Positions 1 to 10,104 are shown, numbered from the stretch's first letter. The stretch is 64,000 nt of DNA from Streptomyces fungicidicus (GCF_003665435.1 NZ_CP023407.1:1-64000); one strand, 5' to 3'. Made by a program: numbers and translations. Notes: a model not told the origin generated them from the letters alone.

Positions 1-2
1 AG

Positions 3-1502
3 GACAGCCAGCCTCGCCAGATTCCGCTCGGCGCTCACGCCCGCGGCCTGGAGGACACACTCGACGAACTGAGACGCTTCGGCTGCACCAAAACACTGCA
101 GACCGCTGTTCAACGTCTATGGGCGGCAGGGCCCGCCAGCCCGGTACAAGCCGCCATACAGCGGTCGGTGACGGCGCCATGGACCCACACCAACGCGTCG
201 TCGAAGCTGGCCCTTCTGCGGCACGCCGGAGACCTCCTCCCGCCCGAACTGGCCGATCAGGCAGGACACCACTGTCTGACCCTGCTCGAAGACCCTGACC
301 CCTTCGCGCAACGCGTACGACCGACGTTCTCCATCGATCACTACGCGCACAGGGCTCTTTGGCGGGTCCTGCCCGCAGCCAGCGACGCGGTCCACGCGGC
401 AGCAGCAGACGTGCTCCTGCGCATCCTGCCCGACCGGCCGGGCGCGCCTGCGGAAACCGACCTGATCAAACTCGCTGCGCACCTGAGGCCTTCTGCCGTC
501 GCAGCCTCCTCCAGCCGGCTGCTCGCGGCCGCAACAGGCCACAGCAGCCCCAGCATGTCCGCCGCGTTCTTGGGCGTACTGATCGCCTGCGGCGACTCCG
601 CGGCCGAAGCCGAGCTGCTGCGCCGCACCGAAACCGGCGACATCGACGCCATCGGCGAAGTGCGGTCACCGGCGGACCTCGCCCCCCGCACCGGCCAGCA
701 CGTGATCGGCCTGGCCGCTTCTCACTGCCAGCAGCAACTCGAGGAAGCTCACCGAAACAGCTGGGGACTCGGGGGCTGGGACTGGGCGCGCCTCCTGGCA
801 CTGTGCAGCTTTCATTTCCCCGAGCATGCCCGCTGGGACCCCGTCATCGACATCGTGCTCGATCCTCAGGTCGCCCAAGAGCACAAAGCAGGGGCCGTCC
901 GCGCCCTCACCACACGCGCCGACCAGCTCCCCGCCGCAGCTGCCGCCCGTCTGCGGGCTGCCTTCGAGACGGGACTGCCCACAATCAGGGGGGTACCGGG
1001 CTTGATCGACGAAGCCGGGGACCTCACCGAGGCAGCCTTCGCCTTCGGCCTCGCCCTCGGCGCCGTCGATAGCAACACGGTGCTCCACCGCATCCTCACC
1101 TGGTTGCGCGGCTCCGCCTCACAACGCCAATCAGCCTCACGCCTCGTAACCGCCCTCAGCTACCACACGAACGACCCCGTCATCCAGGGAACGCTGGTCG
1201 CTCTCACCGGCGATCCGCAGTACCAAGTCCGCGCCGCAGCAGCCTTCTCCCTCACCCGCGGACTCCAGGAGAACCCCACTCCAGCCGTCGAAGCAGCCAT
1301 CACCACAGCAGCATACGAACCCGGGTGCCGCGTGCCCCTCGCCATCGCCCACGCCCTCGACCACACATCAGCCCTAGAAACCCACCGCGCCCTGCGAAAC
1401 GAGCTCCGACAACACATGTCCGCTCTCGTGCGCTCAGCAGCCACCCCCACAGCCAGCCCACCATCCACAACAAACACACCATGCCCCGCCACCACCCCTT
1501 GA
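3..1502 (+). CDS. helical-repeat (HEAT-like) protein, 5' end outside window
   Basis: The reading frame is open from the first bases of the window through the GTG at 168 to the TGA at 1500, so the true start lies upstream and at least 499 residues are visible. The protein is built of short Ala/Leu-rich amphipathic helices, resembling HEAT or Armadillo-type scaffolds that often form the C-terminal sensor of NTPase regulators. No catalytic motif is visible. The last 40 residues are Thr/Pro-rich and disordered-looking. It lies upstream of a NACHT protein on the same strand, so it may be the C-terminal half of a similar sensor. Function is not recognised. Confidence 0.6.
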   Translation, partial: DSQPRQIPLGAHARGLEDTLDELRRFGCTKTLQTAVQRLWAAGPASPVQAAIQRSVTAPWTHTNASSKLALLRHAGDLLPPELADQAGHHCLTLLEDPDPFAQRVRPTFSIDHYAHRALWRVLPAASDAVHAAAADVLLRILPDRPGAPAETDLIKLAAHLRPSAVAASSSRLLAAATGHSSPSMSAAFLGVLIACGDSAAEAELLRRTETGDIDAIGEVRSPADLAPRTGQHVIGLAASHCQQQLEEAHRNSWGLGGWDWARLLALCSFHFPEHARWDPVIDIVLDPQVAQEHKAGAVRALTTRADQLPAAAAARLRAAFETGLPTIRGVPGLIDEAGDLTEAAFAFGLALGAVDSNTVLHRILTWLRGSASQRQSASRLVTALSYHTNDPVIQGTLVALTGDPQYQVRAAAAFSLTRGLQENPTPAVEAAITTAAYEPGCRVPLAIAHALDHTSALETHRALRNELRQHMSALVRSAATPTASPPSTTNTPCPATTP

Positions 1503-1625
1503 TAATCCCTGTCCTGTAGTCGACGCCCTGACACTGGCCGGGCCCCAGCGCCGAGGAGTAACAGCGCCCGCCACGGGCGGGCGCCATGCTCTCGCCTGCA
1601 GGTAGTAGGACAAAGCATCCGCGGT

Positions 1626-1835
1626 TTACAGCACCGCGAGGACGAAGGTCAGCAGCGCCAGGGACAGGGTGGCACTGCCCGCGAAGGCCACGCCACCGCG
1701 CAGCAGAGCGGTGGCATAGGTGGCTCCGTCGATACGAGCGAGCAGACCGGCCGCTGCTCCTACGAGCGTGCAGAAGAGACCGACGACGGCCAGAAGCAGG
1801 GCCAGCAGGATCAGGTGAATGGATGAGGTGTTCAT
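1626..1835 (-). CDS. small two-helix membrane protein
   Basis: A 69-residue protein with two hydrophobic segments (about residues 6-28 and 43-67) separated by a short polar loop containing an Arg-Ile-Asp. The ATG at 1835 is preceded by a GGGAAGAAGG purine tract, whereas the longer frame starting at 1916 has a basic N-terminus without a convincing ribosome site. It is divergent from the NACHT gene that starts about 120 bp away. No family is recognised. A role as a membrane partner of the NACHT protein is only a guess from position. Confidence 0.5.
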   Translation of the reverse strand: MNTSSIHLILLALLLAVVGLFCTLVGAAAGLLARIDGATYATALLRGGVAFAGSATLSLALLTFVLAVL

Positions 1836-1958
1836 GCCTTCTTCCCAGGACAACCGACGACGGGGACTCCGGCGAATTTCGCGGTTCTGGTGTTCACCGG
1901 GGTTCAGGGCGAACAAAGATGAACGAAGACGGTCGCCTGGGAGACGGAGAAGCAGGAC

Positions 1959-4880
1959 ATGGGGGACGTGTACGAGGATCCGCTGGCGGAACTCGCGCTA
2001 CGGCTACGCACCCTCAGGGCGCAGCGGGGTCTGCAGATGGGTGGGCTGCAGCAGCGGACCGGGCTGGGGCGGACAACGATCAGCCAGGCGCTGAACGGCC
2101 AAGTGGCGCCCTCCGAGAACACACTGGTGGCCTTGGCGAAGGCACTGGGCGCGGATGTGGAGCCATTGCTGGCCTTACGCGACACCGCCGCCCGCGTACC
2201 GCAGGTGCGCCAGGGCTTGCCGAGGAGAGTCACCCGCAAGTCGGTGCGGCCCAGAGTGCAGCCCTCGTTCGAGGAGCGGTACCTCAGCTACGTGACAGAG
2301 CGGCATTCCCAGCTGACCGTCGTAGGGCTGGACCTGAGCCGGCCGGAACGTGCGCGCTGGCCGCTGGACGCGGCGTATTTGAGCTTGGAACTGGCGGAGC
2401 GGCCGGAAAACTGGCCTGCAGGCAGTGAGGAGCCGAACCGGCCATCCGTCGTGGTGAAGCGTGCCGAACACGCGTTGGCCGACTGCCGACGCGTGCTTCT
2501 GCGAGGGCTCGCTGGCAGCGGAAAGACAACGCTGCTGCAGTGGCTGGCTGTCGCCATGGCGCGCGACGAGCTGCCGGCAGAACTGGCAGACTGGCGGGGG
2601 CGGATTCCGTTCGTCCTGCCGCTGCGGACGCTGGTGAGGCGTGGGCCCCTTCCAGAGCCGCAGGATTTCCTCTCTGCGGTCGGCACCCCCCTGGCCGCCT
2701 CACAACCTGAAGGCTGGGCCGATGCCGTACTCGCCAGGGGGGAAGCACTCGTCCTGGTCGACGGCATCGACGAGGTTCCTCAAGAGCACCGAGGCGCCAC
2801 CCGGGACTGGCTCGAGCGGCTCTTGGCAGCCTACGGGGACGCACGCTTCGTGGTCACCACGCGTCCGTCCGCTGTACCCGAAGGCTGGCTGGCTTCGTCG
2901 CGCTTCACCGAACTGTCAGTACGGCCTATGAGTGCCGCTGACATTGGACTCTTCGTCGGCCGGTGGCATACCGCCGCCCGGCAAAGTGCAGCAACCGACG
3001 CCGAACGGTCACAGCTGCATGATCTCGAAGCAGCGCTCCAGGTGACAGTGCGTGCTCAGCGTGACCTGGCGCAGTTGTCCAGCACACCCCTGATGTGTGC
3101 GTTGATCTGCGCACTGCACCGGGACCGCCGCGGTCACCTGCCCCACAGCCGCATGGAGTTGTATGAGGCAGCACTGTCGATGCTTCTAGTGCGCCGTGAC
3201 CTTGAACGCAGTATCGATGTCCCGGAAGGCATTCAGCTCACCGAACACCAGAGCGTCCAGTTGCTGCAGCGCCTGGCCTACTGGCTCATCCGCAACCGCC
3301 AGACCGAGATGGAACGGACTACCGCGACAGCCCTGGTCGACGACGCTCTGCCAGCTATGCCGACTGTGGCCGAGCAGGGCACAGCCGACCAGGTCCTGAC
3401 GCATCTGGTCGGCCGCAGCGGGCTGCTGCGCAAGCCCACCATGGACACCATCGACTTCGTCCACCGCACCTTCCAGGACTATCTCGGGGCAAAAGCCGCC
3501 ATCGAGGCCCATGACTTTCCGCTGCTGGTCAACAATGCCCATGACGACCAATGGGAGGACGTCATACGCATGGCCGTCGCCCACGCCAGGCCTGTTGAAA
3601 GCGCAGATCTGCTACGCCGCCTCATTAAACGCGGTGATGCTGAGAACGAGCACCGGCCCAGGCTGCACCTCCTGGCGGCCGCCAGCATGCACTACGCCAC
3701 CGAAGTAGCCCCTGACACGCGCCATAAGGTCACGGCGCGCGCCGCAGCCCTGATGCCGCCCCGCACTCTCCAGGAAGCAAACACCCTGTCCGCGCTGGGT
3801 CCCGGCATTCTGGACCTACTGCCACCCACCGCCGACGGACTGCCCGAAGACGAGATCATTGCCGTGTTGCGCACTGCCGCAGCCATGGGCGGCGACCAAG
3901 CTTATGCGTACCTGCAACATTTCGTCCCGACTGTCGCCCCCTCGGTGCCGCGCCACGAACTGATGCTGGGCTGGACCAACTTTGAGGCAGCCGATTACGC
4001 CCGCGACATCCTCCGCCTTGTCCGGGATCGCCTGCATGTCACCGTCCGGACTCGTGCGCAGTTTGACGCTCTCCCGCTGCTGACACCGATCGAACTCATC
4101 TCGTTCGAGCTGGCACTCACCCCGTCAGACATCCTCGAGCATCTTTCCCCGGAACACACCACATCCCTGTACCTCCGGGGCATGGAGGGGCCCTCGCTGC
4201 ACAGCCTGTCGTTCGTTCGGTCTCTGGCCGCGCTGCGCTCGTTGGCTCTTGGCCCCTCGACACCCGTCGACGGCCTACACCATCTCGCCAGACTGCCCCT
4301 GCAGAAGCTGAACCTGCTGGACCTGCCTGAGGGTTTCTCCTTCCAGGCGCTCAACAATCTCCCACAGTTGCGTGAACTGCTGCTCTATACCGTCCTGCCG
4401 TGGAGAACGCTGCATACCCTGCCCGCCTCGCCAACTCTCACAAGGCTTTGGCTCGGCGGCCAGATAGAGGCCTCCATCACCGGCATCACCCAGTGGGCCA
4501 TGCTCGAAGACGTTGTCGTCAACCATGTCATGGACGCACTGGAATGGGCCGAGCTCGCGGAGCTGCCTCAGCTGACCAGCCTTCAGGTCACCGACGCCGA
4601 CTTCGCCAACGCCCCCCTCATGGCCACCGTCAATCGTCTCGGGCTCTCTGTGTCTCGGTCCGACATCCGCCTCGACCTGATCCCGGACCGGTTTCCGAAT
4701 CTTGAGCAGCTAAGGATCAACGCTCTCGCAGACGTTGCCTACGATCTAGCCCCTCTCCAGTCCCTTATGAACGTGGAGATCCACCTCTACAACGCCGATC
4801 GCATCTCGCTCACCGGTCTGGAGGGATTCGCTCCAGAACGATTCACGCTCTTCCCCCGTCCACGGCCCATCCAGACGTGA
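1959..4880 (+). CDS. XRE-HTH / NACHT NTPase / LRR-like protein
   Basis: A 973-residue STAND-type ATPase. Residues about 8-70 form an XRE helix-turn-helix (RTTISQALNG recognition region). The NACHT domain has Walker A GLAGSGKTT at 183-191 and Walker B LVLVDGIDEV at 264-273, with a sensor Arg-rich stretch VVTTRPS after it. The C-terminal part (about 715-950) is Leu-rich with regularly spaced hydrophobic residues, like degenerate leucine-rich repeats. Bacterial NACHT proteins of this architecture include antiphage sensors; the N-terminal HTH instead of a toxic effector also allows a regulatory role. Codon 73 is a TTA (2175-2177), so translation in Streptomyces would depend on the bldA tRNA. Confidence 0.88.
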   Translation: MGDVYEDPLAELALRLRTLRAQRGLQMGGLQQRTGLGRTTISQALNGQVAPSENTLVALAKALGADVEPLLALRDTAARVPQVRQGLPRRVTRKSVRPRVQPSFEERYLSYVTERHSQLTVVGLDLSRPERARWPLDAAYLSLELAERPENWPAGSEEPNRPSVVVKRAEHALADCRRVLLRGLAGSGKTTLLQWLAVAMARDELPAELADWRGRIPFVLPLRTLVRRGPLPEPQDFLSAVGTPLAASQPEGWADAVLARGEALVLVDGIDEVPQEHRGATRDWLERLLAAYGDARFVVTTRPSAVPEGWLASSRFTELSVRPMSAADIGLFVGRWHTAARQSAATDAERSQLHDLEAALQVTVRAQRDLAQLSSTPLMCALICALHRDRRGHLPHSRMELYEAALSMLLVRRDLERSIDVPEGIQLTEHQSVQLLQRLAYWLIRNRQTEMERTTATALVDDALPAMPTVAEQGTADQVLTHLVGRSGLLRKPTMDTIDFVHRTFQDYLGAKAAIEAHDFPLLVNNAHDDQWEDVIRMAVAHARPVESADLLRRLIKRGDAENEHRPRLHLLAAASMHYATEVAPDTRHKVTARAAALMPPRTLQEANTLSALGPGILDLLPPTADGLPEDEIIAVLRTAAAMGGDQAYAYLQHFVPTVAPSVPRHELMLGWTNFEAADYARDILRLVRDRLHVTVRTRAQFDALPLLTPIELISFELALTPSDILEHLSPEHTTSLYLRGMEGPSLHSLSFVRSLAALRSLALGPSTPVDGLHHLARLPLQKLNLLDLPEGFSFQALNNLPQLRELLLYTVLPWRTLHTLPASPTLTRLWLGGQIEASITGITQWAMLEDVVVNHVMDALEWAELAELPQLTSLQVTDADFANAPLMATVNRLGLSVSRSDIRLDLIPDRFPNLEQLRINALADVAYDLAPLQSLMNVEIHLYNADRISLTGLEGFAPERFTLFPRPRPIQT

Positions 4881-5187
4881 CCGTCAGCCCCGTCAGCCGC
4901 CGCCGAACGCCACTACGCCACCGCGCAGCGGGCAGCCGCCAGTGCCAACGATCCCCGTGGTCGGAGCGAACGCCCTGGCGTTCCGGACCCCTTCCGCAAC
5001 TTGAGAAAGGGGGTCGACGAAGAGGAGTAGGCGAGGCTACTAGCATCCTTCGCCGCTCACCGAACTGCTGCCAAGGGTGCGCCCGTACCGGGAGGCCCCG
5101 GTCGAGTGGCCGGTGCACTACGCGAGGGAGGACCGAGGAGTCCTAGCCTGGCCCTTCCCGGCAGTCAGCGCTGGGGCGTTCGCGCCC
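4881..5187. other. intergenic region, nothing recognised
   Basis: About 300 bp between the NACHT gene and the convergent small gene. No start with a ribosome site, no tRNA-like fold and no long perfect inverted repeat were seen. It may simply hold the 3' untranslated ends of two convergent genes. Confidence 0.4.
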
Positions 5188-5580
5188 CTACGCGCTGAAG
5201 TGTCCGCCGTCCGATGGGGTGGACTGGGCTGCGGTGGCCGAGGGTGAGGACTCGGCGGCGGACTCCGGCTCCGGCTCATCGACCACCGGCGCGACGTCGA
5301 CGGCCGTGACTACAGCCTCCGCCTCGGCGACTACGGCCTCCTCCGTCGCGGGCGCGGTCTCGGAGGTCACGACCGTGGCCTGGGAAGCGGCGACGGCGCG
5401 GCGGTCGCGGTAGTCCTTCAAGACCTTCCACCCAGCCACCGGCACGCCGACGGCAAGGGCACCGAGAATGAAGGCTCGCCGCTGGCCTAGCCGTCGCCCG
5501 AGCTGGACGTAGGCCGCCCGTAGGGCATCAGGGCCTCCTAGCTTGCGTGCCTCCGCGCTGAGTTCCGAGTAGTCCCACAC
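5188..5580 (-). CDS. small membrane-anchored Ala/Glu-rich protein
   Basis: About 130 residues: an N-terminal polar segment (WDYSELSAEARKLGG), a basic stretch, one hydrophobic helix (about residues 35-51, FILGALAVGVPVAGW), then a low-complexity Ala/Val/Glu/Thr/Ser tail. The GTG at 5580 is preferred over the GTG five codons upstream because an AGGGGGAG tract sits about 5 bases before it, while the upstream GTG abuts its purine tract. This composition is common in small Streptomyces envelope proteins. No domain is recognised. Confidence 0.55.
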   Translation of the reverse strand: MWDYSELSAEARKLGGPDALRAAYVQLGRRLGQRRAFILGALAVGVPVAGWKVLKDYRDRRAVAASQATVVTSETAPATEEAVVAEAEAVVTAVDVAPVVDEPEPESAAESSPSATAAQSTPSDGGHFSA

Positions 5581-5655
5581 CGCGCTCCCCCTCACCTTTC
5601 GCTGCTGTCCAGTAACGGCTTGATCATCCCAGGGCCAAGCTGACTCGGGGGCGGA

Positions 5656-6078
5656 TCAGGACAACCGGCCTACCGGACCCTGGATCTGAGGGCGGGGCGT
5701 TGTCGAAGCTGCGACCGCACTCTCACCGGCGGCCCCCGCTCCATAGCACACGCGGGCGTAGCGCAGCGCGGTGAGGGTGTAAGGCAGGTGGTGTTCGGCG
5801 GCGTCGCGTAGCCCCATCGCCTGGTCGTCGTCGACCGGGGCCGCCGGCGACGTCGCCGCTGGGTCGGCGGCCGGAGCCGGGGCCGGGTCGGGCGCCGCCG
5901 TGGTCAGCGTGGTGCTCCAGACGTCAGCAAGCGAGTCCGCGGGCACGGCAGCGGGCTGAGTGTCGGACGTGGGCGGCTTCTGCATCCGCACCGGGCTGGC
6001 CTGCGCGGGAAGGGCTGCGGGGTTCGGGCCGTCGGCGGCCTTCTTGCCGCTGGTGGCCCACTCGCGGGCTTCGGTCTC
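5656..6078 (-). pseudogene. C-terminal fragment of an unrecognised Ala/Pro-rich protein
   Basis: The minus frame ending at 5656 carries a plausible protein tail: a charged start (REWATSGKKAADG), an Ala/Pro-rich linker and an ordered end (residues around AMGLRDAAEHHLPYTLTALR). Upstream of about 6078 the frame runs antisense to an IS701 transposase remnant and turns compositionally random. I read it as a gene truncated by the IS701 insertion. The family is not recognised, and chance coding cannot be excluded. Confidence 0.3.
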
Positions 6079-6350
6079 GTGAAGAACAGCACGTGGGTCT
6101 CGCCGGCCGAGGGCCGCACCTGGCACCACCACGTCACCCTCGTCACCGCCGCTCAGGCATTCCTCACCCTCAGGCGGCTCGACCCAAAAGTCCGCACACC
6201 GGCCTGACCCTCTACCAGGTCCTCGACGTTCTCCGGGACCTGCTGAGGTGCTGGACCGGTACCTGCACCCACCTGCGGACGCCCCCGCCCCGCCCCCGGA
6301 GCAGCCACAGACAACCCACAACCTAACGAAGCACTACTACTGTAGGCTCC
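6061..6350 (+). mobile_element. IS701-family transposase 3' remnant
   Basis: Two frames together give the end of an IS701-type DDE transposase. One frame (6061-6207) reads AGFGLVKNSTW, then EGRTWHHHVTLVTAAQAF, matching the family's C-terminal motif around WHHHVTLV. After a stop the alternate frame continues with LYQVLDVLRDLLRCWTGTC, the usual last helix. Catalytic domains are missing, so this is a dead relic. The sequence following the ORF (CACTACTACTGTAG) may include the element's terminal repeat. Confidence 0.55.
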
Positions 6351-6565
6351 ACGGCCACTTGGACGGGACGTCCTTCACCTGCTCGCACCAGATGCCGTCG
6401 GTCTCCTCGATCAGGAACTCAATCCCGGCGCCCGCCCGGCCCGGAGGCTCCAGACGGATCCTCGACGCCCGCCCCCGCAGGAGATCTGCCACCCGCCGCG
6501 GTCCACCAGTCCTCGTACCGGTTTCCCGCCTTATCCGCAGCCCTACCGACAGCCCCATCCGGCAT
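6337..6565 (-). pseudogene. 5' fragment of a large nuclease/NTPase-like protein, frameshifted
   Basis: From an ATG at 6565 (GGGGAAG upstream) one frame reads GAVGRAADKAGNRYEDWWTA. The neighbouring frame continues RVADLLRGRASRIRLEPP and then GAGIEFLIEETDGIWCEQVKD. The two join if two bases are restored near 6500 (WWTA-W-RVADLL). The start of a domain followed by 'E..G.GIEF...D..W.EQVKD' resembles the N-terminal nuclease-like region of large Streptomyces NTPase proteins. It stops after about 75 codons at an IS701 relic. Family assignment is from memory of the pattern only. Confidence 0.4.
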
Positions 6566-6739
6566 CACTTCCCCAGGACACGGCAGCAGGCTTCTCATCG
6601 CCAGCAAACCCCAGCAACCCGCGACGTTATCGCCGCCGACAGACACCCGCACGCGCCAGACCGCAGGTGTCAAAAGCATGACTTAACAGCAGGTCACCCC
6701 CACAACAAACATCCCTGCCATCTCCACAACATCTAGATA

Positions 6740-8616
6740 ATGGACATCACCGGCGAGCGCGGAGTCGAAGCCGTCTGCTTCGCCGACACCCGCGGCTCCC
6801 AGGTCGAGATCGTCCAGAACATCGGCCGCGCGCTCCGGCTCAACCGCGACGGCTCCACCAAGGTAGCCAGGATCATCGTGCCGGTGTTCCTGGAGCCCGG
6901 CGAGGACCCGACCGACATGGTCGCCTCCACAAGCTTCAAGCCGCTCGTAGCCGTCCTCCAGGGCCTGCGCTCGCACGATGAACGCCTCGTCGAGCAGCTC
7001 GCCTCCCGCGCACTCACCAGCGGCAAACGCAAGGTCCACATCCAGCGTGACGAGGACAGGCGGATCGTCGAGGCCGGCGGCAAGGGCGAAGGCGAGGGCC
7101 AGGAGCGGGACGACACCGACGGTGCGGTCGAGTCGGCGCTGCTGCACTTCTCCACCCCGCGCGACCCGGCAACGATCGCGGCGTTCCTACGCACCCGCGT
7201 CTACCGCCCCGAATCGCTGGTCTGGCTCGAGGGCTACCAGGCCCTGCTGCGCTGGCGGAAGAAACACGAGATCACCGGCCTCTACGCCGTTCCCTACGAC
7301 GTCGAGGCGGAGGTCGGAGCGACCAAGGCGTTCCCGCTCGGGCGGTGGGTACACCAGCAGCGCAAGGCCCTGCGGGCTGGGGAGCTGGAGGAGCGGCGCA
7401 AGGAACTGCTGGACGCGCCCGAGGCCGGGATGGTGTGGGAGCCGGGCGAAGAGGCGTGGGAGAACAAGCTCGCCGCACTCCGGTCCTACCGGCGAGCCAC
7501 CGGACACCTCGCCCCCCCCGCCAGGACCAGGTCTGGGGCGAGGGCGAGGCCATGGTGCCCATCGGGCAGCACGCGGCCAATCTCCGCCGCAAGGGCGGCC
7601 TCGGGAAAGACCCCGAGCGCGCCGCAGCGCGGGGGGCACAGCTGGCGGCGATCGACCCGGACTGGGACTGCCCGTGGCCACTCGACTGGCAACGCCACTA
7701 CCGCGTCCTCGCGGACCTGGTCGACGCCGACGGCGTCCTGCCGGCCATCCAGCCGGGTGTCCTGTTCGAGGGCGACGACCTGGGCAAGTGGCTCGCACGG
7801 CAACGCGAGGCGAGCACCTGGGCGCAACTGTCCACCGAGCAGCAGGAGCGCCTCTCCAGGCTGGGCGTGCAGCCGCTTGAGGCGCCGTCTCCCGCCCCGA
7901 CGGCCACGCGGTCGACGAAGGGCCCGAGCAAGGCCCAACAGGCGTTCCAGCGCGGCGTACAGGCCCTCGCTCAATGGGTGGAGCGGGAGGGCCAGCGGCC
8001 GGTGCCGCGCGGGGCCATTGAGGAGATCGCGGTCGACGGCGAGACGGAGCCGGTGACCGTGAAACTGGGCGTATGGGTCTCGAACACCCGTGCCAGGCGG
8101 GACAAGCTCAGCGCCGAACAGCTCGCCGCCCTCGCGGCGTTGGGCGTCGACTGGGCGGGCCCGGCACCGACGGACGAAGGTTCTGAGCAGCTGGCGCCGA
8201 CGGAAGCGCCCGTGCCGGAGCAGCGCGACGCGGGCGGCGCAGGGGCGGACGATGAGAGCGAAGCCGAGGTGGCCTGCGGCCTGGCGCGCATGAAGCGCCT
8301 CACCGAGCTGACCCGGAAGCACACCAAGGCCGAACTGCTGCGCATGGCCTACGCGGGCGGCCTGGTACGCCACAACTCCCCCGAGCAGTGGCGCAAGGAC
8401 GAGATCGCCTCCGCCGTCGTGGACCAGGAGCTCAGGGCCGCCGCCCGGGCCGGAGCCGACCAGCCTCCCGCCCCGCCCACGGCTGTCGTCCCGGCGAAGC
8501 GGCCGCCGGTACGGCACCACCATGACGAGTGGGACATGACGATGTACGAGGGCGGTGCCTGCACCTGCGACCTCATCGAGCAGTACGGAACGCCCTCCGA
8601 ACGGGACGACTACTGA
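6740..8616 (+). pseudogene. DEAD/DEAH helicase with HA domains, 5'-truncated and frameshifted
   Basis: The frame opens inside helicase domain 2 (DITGERGVEAVCFADTRGSQ, then QNIGRALR, motif VI), so the ATPase half is missing. Several helicase-associated (HA) units follow, recognisable by WL/WV-x-x-QR (WVHQQRKALR, WLARQREAS, WVSNTRARR) and W-x-x-x-WQR. The frame breaks at a C-run (7512-7519): adding one C restores GHLAPPRQDQVWGEGEAMVP. The C-terminus ends with a short Cys-containing tail (GGACTCDLIEQYG). HA-domain helicases of this kind are typical of Streptomyces chromosome ends and linear plasmids. Not functional as it stands. Confidence 0.75.
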
Positions 8617-8651
8617 GAAAGCCTCTGCCTGCTCCCTCCCACCGCGCCAGA

Positions 8652-8681
8652 CCCCGGGCCCTCTCTTCGAAAGGCCTGGGG
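8652..8681. terminator. hairpin downstream of helicase remnant
   Basis: CCCCGGGCC and GGCCTGGGG form a 9-bp stem with one G-T wobble around a 12-base loop, 36 bp after the helicase stop. There is no T-run, as is usual for Streptomyces terminators. Confidence 0.5.
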
Positions 8682-9014
8682 CCTCGTGCTGTCGGCACGG
8701 GCGGGCGGACGTCGTCTAGGTCGGCCGGGCCGGTGCGGGACCCGCTCGTGGGTCGTCTCCTCCCTAGCACGGAGTTATGAGATGAGATTGTCAAATGTTG
8801 ACGTCCAGAACGCCAAAGATCGCAATCTGAACACGCAGGGGTTCCGAGCATCAGATGCGGGCCTGCCTGCGACTTTTGGTGAACAAAGGTTTCCTATCGG
8901 GGTCATCAGTGTTCACATGTTTTCCGACTAGCCGAGCTGAGCGGGCGTCCGGCCGTGCGTGCGCTCCCGTAACCGACAACCGAACCGCCCACGCTGGGGC
9001 GCATAGTTGGGCCC
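8682..9014. other. AT-richer leader region upstream of Rep-like gene
   Basis: No gene is supported here. Bases 8775-8930 are noticeably less GC-rich than the surroundings and hold a small inverted repeat GTCAA-ATG-TTGAC (about 8789-8801). A separated pair, TGAACAC (about 8828) and GTGTTCA (about 8909), faces inward. This would suit a promoter/operator or a small replicon origin for the gene at 9015, but no iterons were found. Confidence 0.35.
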
Positions 9015-9938
9015 GTGAACACCGAACTGACCGTGCTCAAGCGGGACAAGGCCGTGAGCCAGGGCGACACGATACGGATGCTGCTGGACGAGTCCAAGCG
9101 CTCCAGCCGTGCCGTCCCCATCCGGCGTGCGTTCGTCCAGGACGCCCGCCCCGGCCCCCGCCTGGTCACGCAGCCCGGCCCCCTCCGTCACCTGCTGCGC
9201 AGCCCCGAGCGGCTGGAGCTCTTCCTCCTGGTCCACTGCGTCGCCGCACGGGGCCCACTCCCGCGCGGTCGCGTCGACGGCGACTGGGGCGTGACTCGCC
9301 GGTCCGAGACATGGGGCCGCGCCGCAGGGATCTCGTTCGCCACCGACGGCACGGCGAGCGCCGCGGTCTCCCGGCACCTGGCCAAGCTGAAGAAGCTGAA
9401 ACTGATCAGCACGGCGCCGGACGGCCGGATGACCCGCATCACCAAGCTGCTCGAAGACGGCTCCGGGGACCCGTACACGCTGCCGTCAGGCAACTGGGAG
9501 GGCTCCCGCAAGGACATCTATTTCAAGGTGCCCTTCGCGTACTGGGAGCAGGACTACTACAAGTCGCTGACGATGCCGGCGAAGGCGATGCTGTTCATCT
9601 TCATGAGCCAGCGCAGCCGGTCCTTCGTCCTGTACAAGGACAAGCAGTTCGCCTCCTGGTACGGGGTCTCCCCGGCAACCGTCGGGCGCGGCATCACGGA
9701 GCTGAAGGCGAAGGGGCTGCTCTACGAGTTCCTCACTGAGCAGTATCTGGACGGCTCCTCCATCTTCGGCCAGAGCACGGGTGTGCGCTGGGCGCTCGCC
9801 GCGCCGTTCGACCTGAACGTCAACAAGACCGACCGGGAGGCGGCGGCCGCCGCCTGGACTCCGGCGGGGGCCGCCAGCACCGCGCTGCGGATCGCCTCCG
9901 GTGTCCCCGTGCTCTCGGGGACGATGGCCCGGGAATGA
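9015..9938 (+). CDS. winged-helix protein, possible plasmid replication initiator
   Basis: A 307-residue protein with two winged-helix-like regions. The first is around residues 105-135 (SAAVSRHLAKLKKLKLIST), the second around 180-240 (MPAKAMLFIFMSQRS, then WYGVSPATVGRGITELKAKG). Tandem winged helices are the plan of many RepA/RepL-type initiators and of plasmid regulators. A hairpin terminator follows the stop directly and a small membrane-like ORF comes next, a compact module consistent with an integrated plasmid fragment. The GTG start has only a weak ribosome site. A transcription regulator is the main alternative. Confidence 0.6.
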   Translation: MNTELTVLKRDKAVSQGDTIRMLLDESKRSSRAVPIRRAFVQDARPGPRLVTQPGPLRHLLRSPERLELFLLVHCVAARGPLPRGRVDGDWGVTRRSETWGRAAGISFATDGTASAAVSRHLAKLKKLKLISTAPDGRMTRITKLLEDGSGDPYTLPSGNWEGSRKDIYFKVPFAYWEQDYYKSLTMPAKAMLFIFMSQRSRSFVLYKDKQFASWYGVSPATVGRGITELKAKGLLYEFLTEQYLDGSSIFGQSTGVRWALAAPFDLNVNKTDREAAAAAWTPAGAASTALRIASGVPVLSGTMARE

Positions 9939-9943
9939 ACACC

Positions 9944-9964
9944 GCCGGGACGCTACGTCCCGGC
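9944..9964. terminator. perfect hairpin after Rep-like gene
   Basis: GCCGGGACG, loop CTA, CGTCCCGGC: a perfect 9-bp stem starting 6 bases after the stop codon. No T-tract. Confidence 0.65.
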
Positions 9965-10104
9965 CCCATGACTCCCGGTCCGGCGCGAACGCGGGTCGGG
10001 CGCGGCGCAGGCCGCCGCCCCAAAACGGGCGACGGCCCCCTGTTGGAGCAGGGAGCCGCCCAGTGAAGAAACCGACAGTCACTCCCCAAGGAGGCACCAT
10101 CAGC

